Shown: positions 45,815 through 54,819, numbered from the stretch's first letter. The stretch: 64,000 nucleotides of DNA from Pseudomonas arsenicoxydans (GCF_006438915.1 NZ_RCZE01000004.1:62001-126000), one strand, 5' to 3'. Notes: generated by a model from the sequence alone, not told the origin. Numbers and translations: made by a program.

Positions 45815-46807
45815 TTAACGGGATGGGTTGGAAGTGATCAGTCCGGCGGCGAGCGCCAACTGCCACAACCCGCGTTCGGTGGCTTGTTCGGCCAGCGTCA
45901 CCCGGGCAAAACCGCAGGCGCCAAGCGCCCGGCTGTAACGGGCACAGAGTTGGGCATTACCGATGAGGATGATCGAAGGCAGGTGCACGCTATTGCGCCG
46001 ACGCCGCTGGTCTGTCGCCAGCGCCGACAGCTCATGACCGATCAACAAGCCCGACAGATAATCCGCTTGGGCCGTGGCGCAGAGTTCACCGGTCAGCCCG
46101 AGGCTGCGGGCACTGAACACCGTCGACAACGGACCAATCTCACCGTCCGCCGACAAGGCCACTTGCACACCTCGGTCAAAAGCCTGGCCATCGAAGGACG
46201 CGCCCGGCTGCTGGGTACGCCCCAGAATGCTGTGTTCGCTGAGTACGGCGAAGATTTCACCGGTCATGAAGGTGTCGAAATGCACGATGCAGCCGTCGGC
46301 CACTTCCACCCATTTCGAATGACTGCCGGGCAGGCCGATCAACAGATCGCCGCCCGCCTTGCCCTGAAGATTTTGCAGAACGCCCAGCACCTGGGTTTCT
46401 TCGCCGCGCATGACATTCGGCAAACGCGACCGCTGAATCACTCCCGGCACGATGTGTACATCGACACCGCGAAGACTGCGAACTGTTTGCAGGGAAGTTC
46501 CGAGAGTGGCGACGTTCGCCGGGGTATCGCGGTAAGCCGCTTCACACCAACCCTGGGCGCTGCCGACCATGCCACAGGCAATCACCGGCAAATCCGGCTG
46601 CGCGTCGAGCCAGTCACCGCACGCCTCATCGAAGGCCAGTTCAAAACCGTCGGCGCATTCCTCACCGTTGATAATTCGCGGCGTCCGCGGCAGCTGCATG
46701 ATCCCCGATGACAGCGAACGCTGTTCGAGCACCTGGCCACCCGCGGCGAGTTTATAAGCACGTAATGAGGTTGTCCCCCAATCGAGCGCGATCAATTGCG
46801 CCAGCAT
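45815..46807 (-). CDS. dgoK: 2-dehydro-3-deoxygalactonokinase
   Basis: 330 residues from ATG 46807, with AGGTGAAGCG just upstream. N-terminal MLAQLIALDWGTTSLRAYKL is the sugar-kinase/hsp70-type phosphate-1 motif of DgoK; LIGLPGSHSKWVEV and VPGVIQRSRLPNVMRGEETQ are family signatures. It phosphorylates KDGal before DgoA cleavage. It is the first gene of the dgo operon, 80 bases behind the promoter module at 46810-46906. Confidence 0.93.
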   Translation of the reverse strand: MLAQLIALDWGTTSLRAYKLAAGGQVLEQRSLSSGIMQLPRTPRIINGEECADGFELAFDEACGDWLDAQPDLPVIACGMVGSAQGWCEAAYRDTPANVATLGTSLQTVRSLRGVDVHIVPGVIQRSRLPNVMRGEETQVLGVLQNLQGKAGGDLLIGLPGSHSKWVEVADGCIVHFDTFMTGEIFAVLSEHSILGRTQQPGASFDGQAFDRGVQVALSADGEIGPLSTVFSARSLGLTGELCATAQADYLSGLLIGHELSALATDQRRRRNSVHLPSIILIGNAQLCARYSRALGACGFARVTLAEQATERGLWQLALAAGLITSNPSR

Positions 46808-46809
46808 CG

Positions 46810-46906
46810 CTTCACCTGTTTTGTTTATTGGCAGTGAGTGAGCAGGACTATAAACCCGGAAGCGGAATAATCTCAATATATAAATATCACTCCCATATAT
46901 TGGGAT
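46810..46906 (-). promoter_or_regulatory. dgoK promoter module with palindromic operator
   Basis: Read on the minus strand: operator TCCCA-N5-TGGGA (palindrome 46892-46906), -35 TTGAGA (46871-46876), 18-base spacer, -10 TATAGT (46847-46852), then a leader with AACAAAACAGGTGAAG before the dgoK ATG. Blocks CTTCACCTGTTTTGTTT, GACTATAAACCCG and AATAATCTCAATATATAA (plus strand) recur unchanged upstream of the SDR dehydrogenase at 59675-59783. The operator sits upstream of -35, as for an activator. Confidence 0.75.
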
Positions 46907-46911
46907 GGATG

Positions 46912-46947
46912 CAAAAAAAATCGCAGCTCATGGCTGCGACCTTTTTA
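46912..46947 (-). terminator. Terminator of the GNAT gene
   Basis: Stem TCGCAGC / GCTGCGA with loop TCATG. An eight-base A-run on the left becomes a T-run on the minus strand, 18 bases after the acetyltransferase stop and directly upstream of the dgoK operator. Confidence 0.88.
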
Positions 46948-46964
46948 AACGACAAGGCTGACGA

Positions 46965-47447
46965 TCAATTGCCCTCGGCAAACTCGCGCAACACCGCCCC
47001 ATCCATCCGATACCGAACCCACTCTTCCTGCGGCTGCGCGCCCAGCGATTTATAAAATTCGATCGCCGGTTTGTTCCAGTCCAGCACGCTCCACTCAAAC
47101 CGCCCGCAATCATTGGCGCAGGCGATTTTCGCCAGGTGGCGCAGCAAGGTTTTGCCCGCGCCGCCGCCGCGTTGTTCGGGGGTGATGTAGAGGTCTTCGA
47201 GGTACAGGCAGTTGCTGCCGAGCCAGGTGGAGTAGCTGAAGAAGAATACGGCGAAGCCGATCGGCAGGCCGTCGCGCAGGCAGATCAGGCCGTGGGCGGT
47301 GGCGCCTTCGCTGAACAGGCTGCGCTCGATGTCGGCGACGCTGGCGATGACTTCGTGGCGGGCACGTTCGTAGTCGGCCAGTTCAGTGATGAACCCGAGG
47401 ATTTGCGGTGCATCGCTGGGGGTCGCCGGGCGGATCTCGATCGTCAT
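46965..47447 (-). CDS. GNAT-family N-acetyltransferase
   Basis: 160 residues with the GNAT fold: motif A LEDLYITPEQRGGGAGKTLLRHLAKIA (acetyl-CoA loop RGGGAGK) and a C-terminal WNKPAIEFYKSLGAQPQEEWVRYRMDG. It resembles the diamine (SAT-like) acetyltransferase subgroup; the substrate is unproven. It is monocistronic with its own terminator. Confidence 0.88.
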   Translation of the reverse strand: MTIEIRPATPSDAPQILGFITELADYERARHEVIASVADIERSLFSEGATAHGLICLRDGLPIGFAVFFFSYSTWLGSNCLYLEDLYITPEQRGGGAGKTLLRHLAKIACANDCGRFEWSVLDWNKPAIEFYKSLGAQPQEEWVRYRMDGAVLREFAEGN

Positions 47448-47521
47448 GGGGACGTGCCTTCGTCAAAGGTTGAAAACGCCATACTAAGTCGGCGCGATGA
47501 GATCGTCACATGGGAAAACAC

Positions 47522-47655
47522 TGTGGCGAGGGAGCTTGCTCCCGCTCGGCTGCGCAGCAGGCGTAAAAACTGGCAACCCGGGTTTAACTGAAATACCTTT
47601 GCGTTCCGGTTGGGGGCTGCTTCGCAACCCAGCGGGAGCAAGCTCCCTCGTCACA
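47522..47655. repeat. REP family B inverted pair
   Basis: TGTGGCGAGGGAGCTTGCTC at the left; GAGCAAGCTCCCTCGTCACA at the right, with one G-to-A type change from the consensus. Inner hairpin arms carry GCTGCGCAGC and GCTGCTTCGCA. It separates the divergent GNAT and HD genes. Confidence 0.88.
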
Positions 47656-47683
47656 AAAAACGTGTTCACTTCAAAGGACTGTC

Positions 47684-48337
47684 ATGACTATTGATGCTTT
47701 CGCGCCGCTGCAAACCCTCGCCGCTGACTTGCTGCCTCATGCGCTGGAACCCTCAGAGGACGGCGCCCATGACCTGTCGCACTTGCAGCGGGTCTGGCAC
47801 AACGCGCGCACGATTCACGCACAGGAAGGCGGTGATCTTGAGGTGTTGATGGCGGCGGTGCTTTTGCATGATTGCGTGGCGGTAGAAAAGAACTCGCCGC
47901 TGCGTTCGCAGGCATCACGACTGGCCGCCAAGAAATCATCTGCCGTGTTGGCCGACCTGAATTGGTCACGCGCCAACATCAGGGCAGTGGCCCACGCCAT
48001 TGAAGCTCACAGCTTCTCCGCGAACATTCCCGCTACCTCGCTCGAAGCGCAGATCATGCAGGACGCTGACCGCCTCGATTCCCTCGGCCTGCTTGGAGTC
48101 GCGCGCACGTTCTACGTTGCCGGACGCATGGGCAGCGCGTTGTACGACCCGCTGGACCCGCAGGCACAGCATCGCGAATACGACGACAAACGCTTTTGCC
48201 TCGACCACTTCCAGACCAAGCTGCTGCACCTGGCGAACGGTTTCCAGACCGCAACCGGTCGACACATGGCGCAGATCAGGCATGAGCGCCTGAAGAGCTT
48301 CATGGAGCAATTCAAGGAAGAGATCGGCCTCTGCTGA
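47684..48337 (+). CDS. HD-domain phosphohydrolase
   Basis: 217 residues. HD-superfamily metal ligands are visible: HDLSHLQRVW (His), LLHDC (His-Asp) and MQDADRLDSLG (Asp). The arrangement resembles the YedJ/YpgQ group, some of which are nucleotide pyrophosphatases; the substrate here is unknown. It is probably cytosolic. It is followed after 112 bases by an MFS gene on the same strand. Confidence 0.87.
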   Translation: MTIDAFAPLQTLAADLLPHALEPSEDGAHDLSHLQRVWHNARTIHAQEGGDLEVLMAAVLLHDCVAVEKNSPLRSQASRLAAKKSSAVLADLNWSRANIRAVAHAIEAHSFSANIPATSLEAQIMQDADRLDSLGLLGVARTFYVAGRMGSALYDPLDPQAQHREYDDKRFCLDHFQTKLLHLANGFQTATGRHMAQIRHERLKSFMEQFKEEIGLC

Positions 48338-48449
48338 AGGCGATACTCCGGTCAGCACTGATCCTGAAATCAGTAACCACAGACCTAACATCGGCGCCCT
48401 CCGTGATAGATAGATAACGCTCACGTCTATCGGGTCAAGGAACCGCGTC

Positions 48450-49649
48450 ATGTCCAGCGCAACACCCCCAGTCTCCAGCCGATTGTTCGGCCTGTTCTGC
48501 CTCGCCAGCTATTTGTTGTCGCTGTCCTATGGCGCGACCTTTTTACTGTCGTTGCTGATCGGCTCACGCGGCGGCAATGAACACGATGCCGGCAGTGTGA
48601 TTTCGGCAGCCATGCTCAGCACCTTTGCGGCGGTGATCGTCTCCGGGCATTTGTCTGACTTGCTCGGTGCCGCGCGCTCGATTGCTTTGTTCGGCGTCCT
48701 GCTGGTGGCGGCCAGTCTCGGCTTCGCCTTGAGCCCGGGTTTCGGCAACCTGCTGCTGTTTTTCGGACTGTTGCTGGGGCTGGGTTGGGGCGTGTTTTAC
48801 ACCCTCGGGCCGATCATCGTGGCCAGCCTGGTGACACCGGCCCAACGCGCCAAATACTTCGCGTTGCTGTCGGGCAGCATGATGACCGGGATCGGCAGCG
48901 GTCCGTTGCTGGGCCGTGCGGCCAGCGCCCTCGGCTATCCGGTGACCGCGGCGTTTTACCTCGCCGCGCTGGCCAGCCTGATCGGCGTTTTACTGTTCTG
49001 GCGACTGGATGCACACCTCAAGAAAACGCCCACCACCTCGGTCGCGCGAATTTCCTGGCGCGCAACGGCGCACGTGCTGTCGTCCCGGGCCGTGTTTCCG
49101 ATCATCATGGTGGGTCTCGGCGGCTGCGTGTTCGGTGGCCTGTCGAGCTTCCAGACCAGCTACGCCGCATCCCGTTCGCTGGACTATTCACTGTTCTTTT
49201 TCGGCTTCATGGGTGCGGCGATCAGCAGCCGCATGCTGATCGCCGGCATCGTGGTCAAGCGCGATCCGCTGCGCGCCTCCTGCCTGTTGTCGGGCCTGAT
49301 GATGGGCTCGATCGTGCTGTTTGGCTTCGTGGTCGACAGCGGGTTCAGCTATGTACTGGCGGCCATGATGCTCGGGGTCGGATACGGGCTGACCTATTCA
49401 GTGATCAATGGCCTTGCGGCCAACGAAGCACCGCATGGCACGACCTCGCAAGCCTTGCTGTTGTTCAGCCTCGCCTACTTCATCGGCGTGTTTGGATTTC
49501 CCTTGCTGGCGGGGAAAATCATCGTTGAACACGGGATGTCGACACTGCTGCTGACGGTGCTGGCCGTGGCTGTCGTGAACTGGCTGATCACCGTGGGACG
49601 GTTGATCTGGCGGCCTGTTGCACAGGCTAAAGCCGTGCAACAGGCCTAG
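48450..49649 (+). CDS. MFS transporter
   Basis: 399 residues with about 12 hydrophobic helices and a poorly conserved loop motif (SGHLSDLLGAARSIALFG, the MFS A-like motif after helix 2). It is an inner-membrane transporter; the substrate, and export or import, cannot be told. No regulator is next to it. Confidence 0.87.
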   Translation: MSSATPPVSSRLFGLFCLASYLLSLSYGATFLLSLLIGSRGGNEHDAGSVISAAMLSTFAAVIVSGHLSDLLGAARSIALFGVLLVAASLGFALSPGFGNLLLFFGLLLGLGWGVFYTLGPIIVASLVTPAQRAKYFALLSGSMMTGIGSGPLLGRAASALGYPVTAAFYLAALASLIGVLLFWRLDAHLKKTPTTSVARISWRATAHVLSSRAVFPIIMVGLGGCVFGGLSSFQTSYAASRSLDYSLFFFGFMGAAISSRMLIAGIVVKRDPLRASCLLSGLMMGSIVLFGFVVDSGFSYVLAAMMLGVGYGLTYSVINGLAANEAPHGTTSQALLLFSLAYFIGVFGFPLLAGKIIVEHGMSTLLLTVLAVAVVNWLITVGRLIWRPVAQAKAVQQA

Positions 49650-49732
49650 ACCGTTCGTCGTTCATCAGGCACCAATGCCAATCGCGGGCGGACCAACATC
49701 AGGTAAGGACTCTATTAAACGGAGACGATGCC

Positions 49733-50071
49733 ATGTTCATGTCCAGGTTGACCGCCCTCGCCCTCACCACGCTGCTGTCCTCTGCCGCGTTCGCCGCCAC
49801 CCTCGCTGAAGGGACCGGCCCGACCAACCCCGTCGAGAGCCCGAAAGCGCCCGCCATCCAGAGCGCCCCCGGAATGAACACCAACGGCTCCGGCATCGAT
49901 AACAGCCTGCCGCCCGCCACGGGCACTGACCCACGGAATCAGGGCAACGACGCCGGCCGTCAAGGCGGACTGAACCTGCCCGACACCCGCACACCCGATA
50001 ACGCCGGCAGCGGCATCGGCTCGAAAACCACCACCGGTGGCTCGGGTTCCGATGGTGGTGCCAATCAATAG
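49733..50071 (+). CDS. Exported Gly/Asn/Pro-rich small protein
   Basis: 112 residues with GGAG 8 bases before ATG 49733. A signal peptide (MSRLTALALTTLLSSAAFA) precedes a low-complexity hydrophilic body rich in G, N, S, T and P (GMNTNGSGIDNSLPPATGTDPRNQGND), likely disordered in the periplasm or secreted. There is no recognised domain. It is followed by another small gene 44 bases downstream, possibly co-transcribed. Confidence 0.7.
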   Translation: MFMSRLTALALTTLLSSAAFAATLAEGTGPTNPVESPKAPAIQSAPGMNTNGSGIDNSLPPATGTDPRNQGNDAGRQGGLNLPDTRTPDNAGSGIGSKTTTGGSGSDGGANQ

Positions 50072-50115
50072 CTCGCCGACGCGAGCAACCTCTCCACCAC
50101 CCTCAAGAGGTAAGC

Positions 50116-50370
50116 ATGAACGACGATAACAACCTGGAAAAAGAAGTCCTGACCCGCCTGTTGCACGCCCACCCGAGTGGCTTGGGCAAGGAAGTCCTGG
50201 ACAATTATCGTGGTGAGAAAGTCGTGGCCAGCGCCCTCGCCGCCCTGCAGGACCGCGGATTGATTCAACATGGCCATGTGACGTGCAATGAGGCGGGTGA
50301 GCACTCTCTGAACCTGCCGATCAAACTGAGTGCTGCGGGTGTCGAGGCGGCGCGCAGGCTGGATTGCTGA
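50116..50370 (+). CDS. Small winged-helix-like protein of unknown function
   Basis: 84 residues from ATG 50116 (AAGAGG SD, 6 bases upstream). The sequence reads like a small winged-helix domain: LEKEVLTRLLHAHPSGLGKEVLDNYRGEKVVASALAALQDRGLIQHG, then a hairpin-like wing. The pattern is similar to DNA-binding or scaffold domains, but no family is certain. It follows the exported small protein gene on the same strand. Confidence 0.68.
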   Translation: MNDDNNLEKEVLTRLLHAHPSGLGKEVLDNYRGEKVVASALAALQDRGLIQHGHVTCNEAGEHSLNLPIKLSAAGVEAARRLDC

Positions 50371-50405
50371 GTAAGGCCCCAGATTGTTGTTGAATTGACC
50401 GGCCC

Positions 50406-50488
50406 TTTCGCGAGCAAGCCCGCTCCCACATTTAACCGAGTCAGTTCAGACAACTCGGTCAAATGTGGGAGCGGGCTTGCTCGCGAAG
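50406..50488. repeat. REP family A pair
   Basis: CTTTCGCGAGCAAGCCCGCT at the left, inverse ending GCTTGCTCGCGAAG at the right, around an inner AACCGAGT/ACTCGGT hairpin. It lies just downstream of the PfkB kinase stop. Confidence 0.9.
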
Positions 50489-50496
50489 GCTATCGT

Positions 50497-51426
50497 TCAG
50501 ACGCTATCAATCTCACGGATCAACGCATCCACCTCAGCGCTCCCCGGCGAAGTCGCCGGCCCCCAGCGCGTCACCGCCAACGCCGCCGCTGCATTCGCCC
50601 GTCGCGCCGCCTCAACCGCCGACAACCCGTGCGCCAACCCGGCCACAAACACCCCTGCATGCGCATCGCCCGCGCCGTTGCTGTCCACCGCTGTCACCTT
50701 GAAACCCGGCACATGCTGACGCTCGCCATGCTGGCTGATCCAGCACCCTTGCGGGCCATCGCGCACCACCATCAACACCTCGGCGGGCAAGTGATCGACC
50801 AAGCGATCCAGCGCCTGCGCAATGTCTGACGCACCGGTAAACCGCAGCACCTCGACACTGTTGCTGGTCCAGATATCGATGCGCGCCAGCAAAGCTTGCA
50901 TCAAGGGCTCATCCGGCGACTCCACCAGCGGCCCCGGATCGAACACCACGCTAATGCCTTTGGGCAACTCCAACACCCAATCCACCAGCGCCTGCGCCTT
51001 GCCGACCTGCAGCAGGCTGTAGCCACTGACGTAGACATAGTCGCCCGCCTCGACCGGCACACTGGCCAGATCGTTTGCGGTTAGTTCACCTTCGGCACCG
51101 ATGTAGGAAATGAAACTGCGTTCAGCCGATTCATCCGTCACCGCCACGCACAACCCTGTGTCCCGTTCTGCGGGTTGGGCGATGCCGATCCGGATACCTT
51201 CCGCCTGCATCGCCTCGCGCGCCAGATCGCCGAAACGCCCGATGCCATGGCGCCCGAGGTAGACCACGGGCAAGCCATTTCGCTGGGCAGCGGCCATCAC
51301 ATTGAAGCCGCCGCCGGCTTCGAAACTGGCGGACTTCGCCAGCACGTCGCCTCCGGTTTGAGGCAATTTATCCACGGCCATGACCAGGTCGATGATGACT
51401 TGGCCGGTGTGCAGCAAATTAGGCAT
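50497..51426 (-). CDS. PfkB-family sugar/nucleoside kinase (YegV-like)
   Basis: 309 residues from ATG 51426; an ATG 6 bases upstream is also possible. The PfkB signature is complete: GGGFNVMAAAQRNG near residue 38 and the C-terminal DSNGAGDAHAGVFVAGLAHG with catalytic Asp. It phosphorylates a sugar or nucleoside. It overlaps the NCS1 permease stop and closes the four-gene Yeg-like group; with the ADP-ribosylglycohydrolase-type enzyme it could phosphorylate the released ribose. The substrate is inferred. Confidence 0.87.
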   Translation of the reverse strand: MPNLLHTGQVIIDLVMAVDKLPQTGGDVLAKSASFEAGGGFNVMAAAQRNGLPVVYLGRHGIGRFGDLAREAMQAEGIRIGIAQPAERDTGLCVAVTDESAERSFISYIGAEGELTANDLASVPVEAGDYVYVSGYSLLQVGKAQALVDWVLELPKGISVVFDPGPLVESPDEPLMQALLARIDIWTSNSVEVLRFTGASDIAQALDRLVDHLPAEVLMVVRDGPQGCWISQHGERQHVPGFKVTAVDSNGAGDAHAGVFVAGLAHGLSAVEAARRANAAAALAVTRWGPATSPGSAEVDALIREIDSV

Positions 51427-52885
51427 GAGCATTCTCGGTCATGGCGGCGCGGCGATCCTTGGCGCCACCGAGTACGAAGTAAATCCCGCCGGCCACCAGG
51501 AACGTCACGACCCAGCCCAGGCCGTTGTGGCCCAGCCACGAGTCGGACAGGAAACCACGGAACCACACCGTCTGTTCGGTGGTGCCGATGGTGGTGAAAC
51601 TGAAGCCCAGCACAATCGCTACGGCCCACGCACCGAAAGCGCGCCATTCGATACCGCCGCTGTACCAGTAAGCGCTGCTTGGGCTGACGTCAAGCAGGTC
51701 TTGGGGGCTGTAGTAATGACGGTGAATCAGGTCGACGACAAAAATCCCGACCCACGCGGTAATCGGCACCGCCAGCAAGGAAATGAAGGTAATGAACGGG
51801 CCATAGAAGCTGTCCGCGATCAGCATGAAGTAGATCGAACCGGCGAAGATCGCGACGATATCGACCACCACCGCGTACACGCGTTTGACCTTCAAACCGA
51901 GGGTCAACGTGGTCAGCCCGGCCGAATACACCGACAGGTTATTCGACAGCAGCAAGCCGCCGAATGCGGTGATCAGGTACGGCACGGCCATCCAGGTCGG
52001 CAGCATGTCGCGGATTGCGATGATCGGGTCAGTGGCGGAAGCCAGGTCATTGTTACCCACCGACAGCAGGCCGCCGAGGGTGATCAGCAACACCAGTGGA
52101 ATCCCCGCGCCGAACGCTGCCGACGCCACCAGGCGCACCGCTTTGACACTGCGATGCTGGTAGCGCGACATGTCGGCACCGGCGTTGGCCCAACCGATCC
52201 CGGTGCCGGCGGCCATGGTGCCGACGCCGATGATCATCGCGCTCAGCGGTGCAGGCGTGGCGTTGAACACGGCGCTCCAGTCGATGGTGGCGCAGAGGAA
52301 GCCGCCAACCACAATGTTCAGCGCACCGAACACGTAAGTCGCCCACTTTTGAATCACCAGCAACGTGGCGTGACCGAGGCCGGACACCGACAACGTCAGC
52401 AGCACGAAAATCGCGATAAACAGCAACGTCAGGACCGGCGCGCTTTTGGCTTCTACCGGCGAACCGAAGAGGATCGAGCACAGCGACAGCAACACGAACG
52501 CGGCGGTGGTGGTGTTGACGGTTTCCCAGCCCAGGCGCGACATCAGCGAGACCAGGGTCGGGCCGATATTGCCGCGTACGCCGAAGATTGCGCGCGACAG
52601 CGTCAGGCTCGGCGCACGGCCACGACGACCGGCGATGGAGATGATCCCGACCACCGCGAAAGAACCGGCGGCGCCGAGGATCGCAACGATGATTGCCTGC
52701 CAGATCGCCAGGCCACGAAACGCCACCAGCGTGGCGCCCAGGGGCAGGCCAAGGATGGAAATGTTGGCAGCGAACCAGACCCAGAACAGTTGCAGCGGAT
52801 GCCCGTTGCACTCCGCTTCCGGCACCGGCTCGATGCCGCGTGTTTCCAGTTGCCCGGCGCTTTGCCCGGCGTTTGACGAACTCAT
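51419..52885 (-). CDS. NCS1-family nucleobase/nucleoside permease
   Basis: 488 residues, about 12 hydrophobic helices. The N-terminal conserved region (ECNGHPLQLFWVWFAANISILGLPLGATLVAF) matches purine-cytosine permease-type NCS1 proteins; the GIGWANAGADMSRY motif is the family signature. It imports a nucleobase, nucleoside or related vitamin with H+ or Na+. It is third in the GntR / ADP-ribosylglycohydrolase / permease / PfkB kinase unit and overlaps the kinase start. It takes the place of YegT (an MFS protein) in E. coli. Confidence 0.9.
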   Translation of the reverse strand: MSSSNAGQSAGQLETRGIEPVPEAECNGHPLQLFWVWFAANISILGLPLGATLVAFRGLAIWQAIIVAILGAAGSFAVVGIISIAGRRGRAPSLTLSRAIFGVRGNIGPTLVSLMSRLGWETVNTTTAAFVLLSLCSILFGSPVEAKSAPVLTLLFIAIFVLLTLSVSGLGHATLLVIQKWATYVFGALNIVVGGFLCATIDWSAVFNATPAPLSAMIIGVGTMAAGTGIGWANAGADMSRYQHRSVKAVRLVASAAFGAGIPLVLLITLGGLLSVGNNDLASATDPIIAIRDMLPTWMAVPYLITAFGGLLLSNNLSVYSAGLTTLTLGLKVKRVYAVVVDIVAIFAGSIYFMLIADSFYGPFITFISLLAVPITAWVGIFVVDLIHRHYYSPQDLLDVSPSSAYWYSGGIEWRAFGAWAVAIVLGFSFTTIGTTEQTVWFRGFLSDSWLGHNGLGWVVTFLVAGGIYFVLGGAKDRRAAMTENAHA

Positions 52886-52956
52886 GAAAATACTCCTGTT
52901 GCCATTTTTGTGGTTGTGGGCAATTGCGGAAGTCGAGACAACATCCCGGCTGTCCC

Positions 52957-53088
52957 TGTGGCGAGGGAGCTTGCTCCCGCTGGGATGCGAAGCGGCCCCA
53001 AATCCAGAGACCGTGGTATGTCAGATGAAACGGGTTACAGGGTTTGCGACTGCTGCGCAGCCGAGCGGGAGCAAGCTCCCTCGCCACA
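52957..53088. repeat. REP family B inverted pair
   Basis: TGTGGCGAGGGAGCTTGCTC left, GAGCAAGCTCCCTCGCCACA right, inner arms with GCTGGGATGCGAAGC and GCTGCGCAGC. It lies within the Yeg-like gene set, between the permease and the hydrolase, so the four genes may be broken into two co-transcribed halves. Confidence 0.9.
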
Positions 53089-53110
53089 AATGACTCCATT
53101 CACCCTAAGG

Positions 53111-54109
53111 TCAGCGCAGGGCGAGGAGCCCTTGCACCAACGGTTCCAGCTCCAGGCCATTAACCGCTTTGACCTTGTCGATCATCGCCACCGGCCAACT
53201 CTCAAGACCCAGACAAGCCCCGAGCATCGCGCCGAGAATCGCCGCAATCGTATCGGTATCGCCGCCCAATCCGGCAGCCATGCACACCGCTTCGAAGGCA
53301 CTCATTTCGCCAATGGCGACTTGTTGCGCCAGGGTAAACGAGACCACCACCGATTCCTGCGAGGCCACCGAAGTGCCGATCACGTCGTACATCACATCCG
53401 CCAGCAGCGCCTTGTCGCTGTCGACACTGATGCTGCGCGCCCAGCTGATGCGCGAGGCAATCCGCCCGCCCGCCACCCAGTGGCCATGACCTTCGGCCTG
53501 CTGCGCGATGTGTTGACCGAGGTTCAGCGCCTCGCCCAAATCCATGCCATTGATCCCGGCGGAAATCACCGCCGCCACCGCCGCCGCGCTGGAGATGCCC
53601 AGCGTGGTGTTGTGGGTGACCTGACAGGCTTGCACCACCGCTTTGATGAAACGCTCAGGGTCGGCGACATCTGCCGCAATGCCGACCGGCGTGATGCGCA
53701 TCGCCGCGCCATTGGTGGTGCCGTAACGCCCCGCCTCTTCCGGCGAATGACCGGCGAGGATCATCTCGATTGCTCGTTTGGTCGAAGGCCCGAGCAAGTC
53801 CTGCGAACCCTTGGCCTGCATTTCGGCTTCCCATTCGATCAGCCGTTGCGCCAGTACCGACGGTTCGATCCTGCCCTCCCCTTCAATCAGCAACTGACCG
53901 ACCAGAATCGCCTGCTCGGTGTCGTCGGTGATCGAGCCCTTGGGCATGTTGGCGGCGATCGGTTGATCGGGGCCGGCGTCTTCGAGATCGGTGATTTCGC
54001 CGAAGCGCGCCTTGATCTCGGCGCGGCTCAGGGATTGGGTCGGCATGCCCAGCGCGTCGCCCAGGGCCAGTCCGTAGAACGCGCCCAGGGCACGGTTGAG
54101 CGCCGTCAT
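53111..54109 (-). CDS. ADP-ribosylglycohydrolase-family protein (YegU-like)
   Basis: 332 residues from ATG 54109. The DraG/ARH fold is seen in ALGAFYGLALGDALGMPTQ near the N-terminus (Asp metal site), SITDDTEQAILVG (the TDDT metal triad) and C-terminal GGDTDTIAAILGAMLGA. These enzymes hydrolyse N-glycosidic bonds to ADP-ribose or related ribosides. It overlaps the GntR gene by ATGA. In E. coli yegU lies with yegT, yegV and yegW; the same set of functions is here. The substrate is unknown. Confidence 0.88.
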   Translation of the reverse strand: MTALNRALGAFYGLALGDALGMPTQSLSRAEIKARFGEITDLEDAGPDQPIAANMPKGSITDDTEQAILVGQLLIEGEGRIEPSVLAQRLIEWEAEMQAKGSQDLLGPSTKRAIEMILAGHSPEEAGRYGTTNGAAMRITPVGIAADVADPERFIKAVVQACQVTHNTTLGISSAAAVAAVISAGINGMDLGEALNLGQHIAQQAEGHGHWVAGGRIASRISWARSISVDSDKALLADVMYDVIGTSVASQESVVVSFTLAQQVAIGEMSAFEAVCMAAGLGGDTDTIAAILGAMLGACLGLESWPVAMIDKVKAVNGLELEPLVQGLLALR

Positions 54110-54819
54110 TTCGGGGTTCCAAATGGCAGGTGCAAACGAAAGTGCACAGGATCGAGCAAGCTTTCGACTTGTTCCATGAAGCGGTTTTGCCGGTCGTAGG
54201 TGGTCCGCAGTGCCTTGAGGAATACGGTGCCCACCGGACGCCCGAGCAACTCGGCGTCTTCGGCATTCAGAGGTTCGGCGCCGATCCATTGATCGCCGCG
54301 TTCGCCGATGTAGCCGTAGGCGGCCAGGGTGATGGTCAGGGAATTGTCGATCAGGCCAACACGCGGCAAGCTTTCCAGGCCGCCGGTCGCGGGCATCAAT
54401 GAGCGTTCGAGGGAGACCAGCGTGCCGTCGTTGGAGCGGCGACGCCGGTCGAGGGTGATGAATTGGTCGGTGCCGAAACGCGGCAACAGGTCCGCACGCG
54501 TCACCGCTTCCAGCCGCAGCACTTCGGTATTGATCAGCGCTCCGCTGTCGGCCAGCGCCTGGGCCCAGCCGCTGCGCTGATCGAGCACCACACCGTCGAA
54601 GGTAACGATGGAACCGACACCGCTTTGCGTCGCGATGTAGTTACGCCGTTTCAACTCGGCGAGTGCTTCACGCAGCGTGCCTCGGCTAACTTTGAATTCT
54701 TGAGCCAACTGATGCTCGCCCGGCAGCAGAAAGCCGTCCTCCATGAGGCCGCTTTCGATGCGCCGGATGAGTTCGTCGACCACCCGTTGTTTCTTGTCAA
54801 ATCGTACCTGTCTAATCAT
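54106..54819 (-). CDS. GntR/HutC-type regulator with UTRA domain (YegW-like)
   Basis: 237 residues from ATG 54819. A GntR winged helix (LLPGEHQLAQEFKVSRGTLREALAELKRRNYIATQ) is followed by a UTRA ligand-binding domain (FLKALRTTYDRQNRFMEQVESLLDPVHFRLHLPF at the end). It overlaps the ADP-ribosylglycohydrolase gene by four bases and begins the operon, so it should be its repressor. The inducer is probably the imported riboside or a phosphorylated product; this is inference. Confidence 0.88.
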   Translation of the reverse strand: MIRQVRFDKKQRVVDELIRRIESGLMEDGFLLPGEHQLAQEFKVSRGTLREALAELKRRNYIATQSGVGSIVTFDGVVLDQRSGWAQALADSGALINTEVLRLEAVTRADLLPRFGTDQFITLDRRRRSNDGTLVSLERSLMPATGGLESLPRVGLIDNSLTITLAAYGYIGERGDQWIGAEPLNAEDAELLGRPVGTVFLKALRTTYDRQNRFMEQVESLLDPVHFRLHLPFGTPK

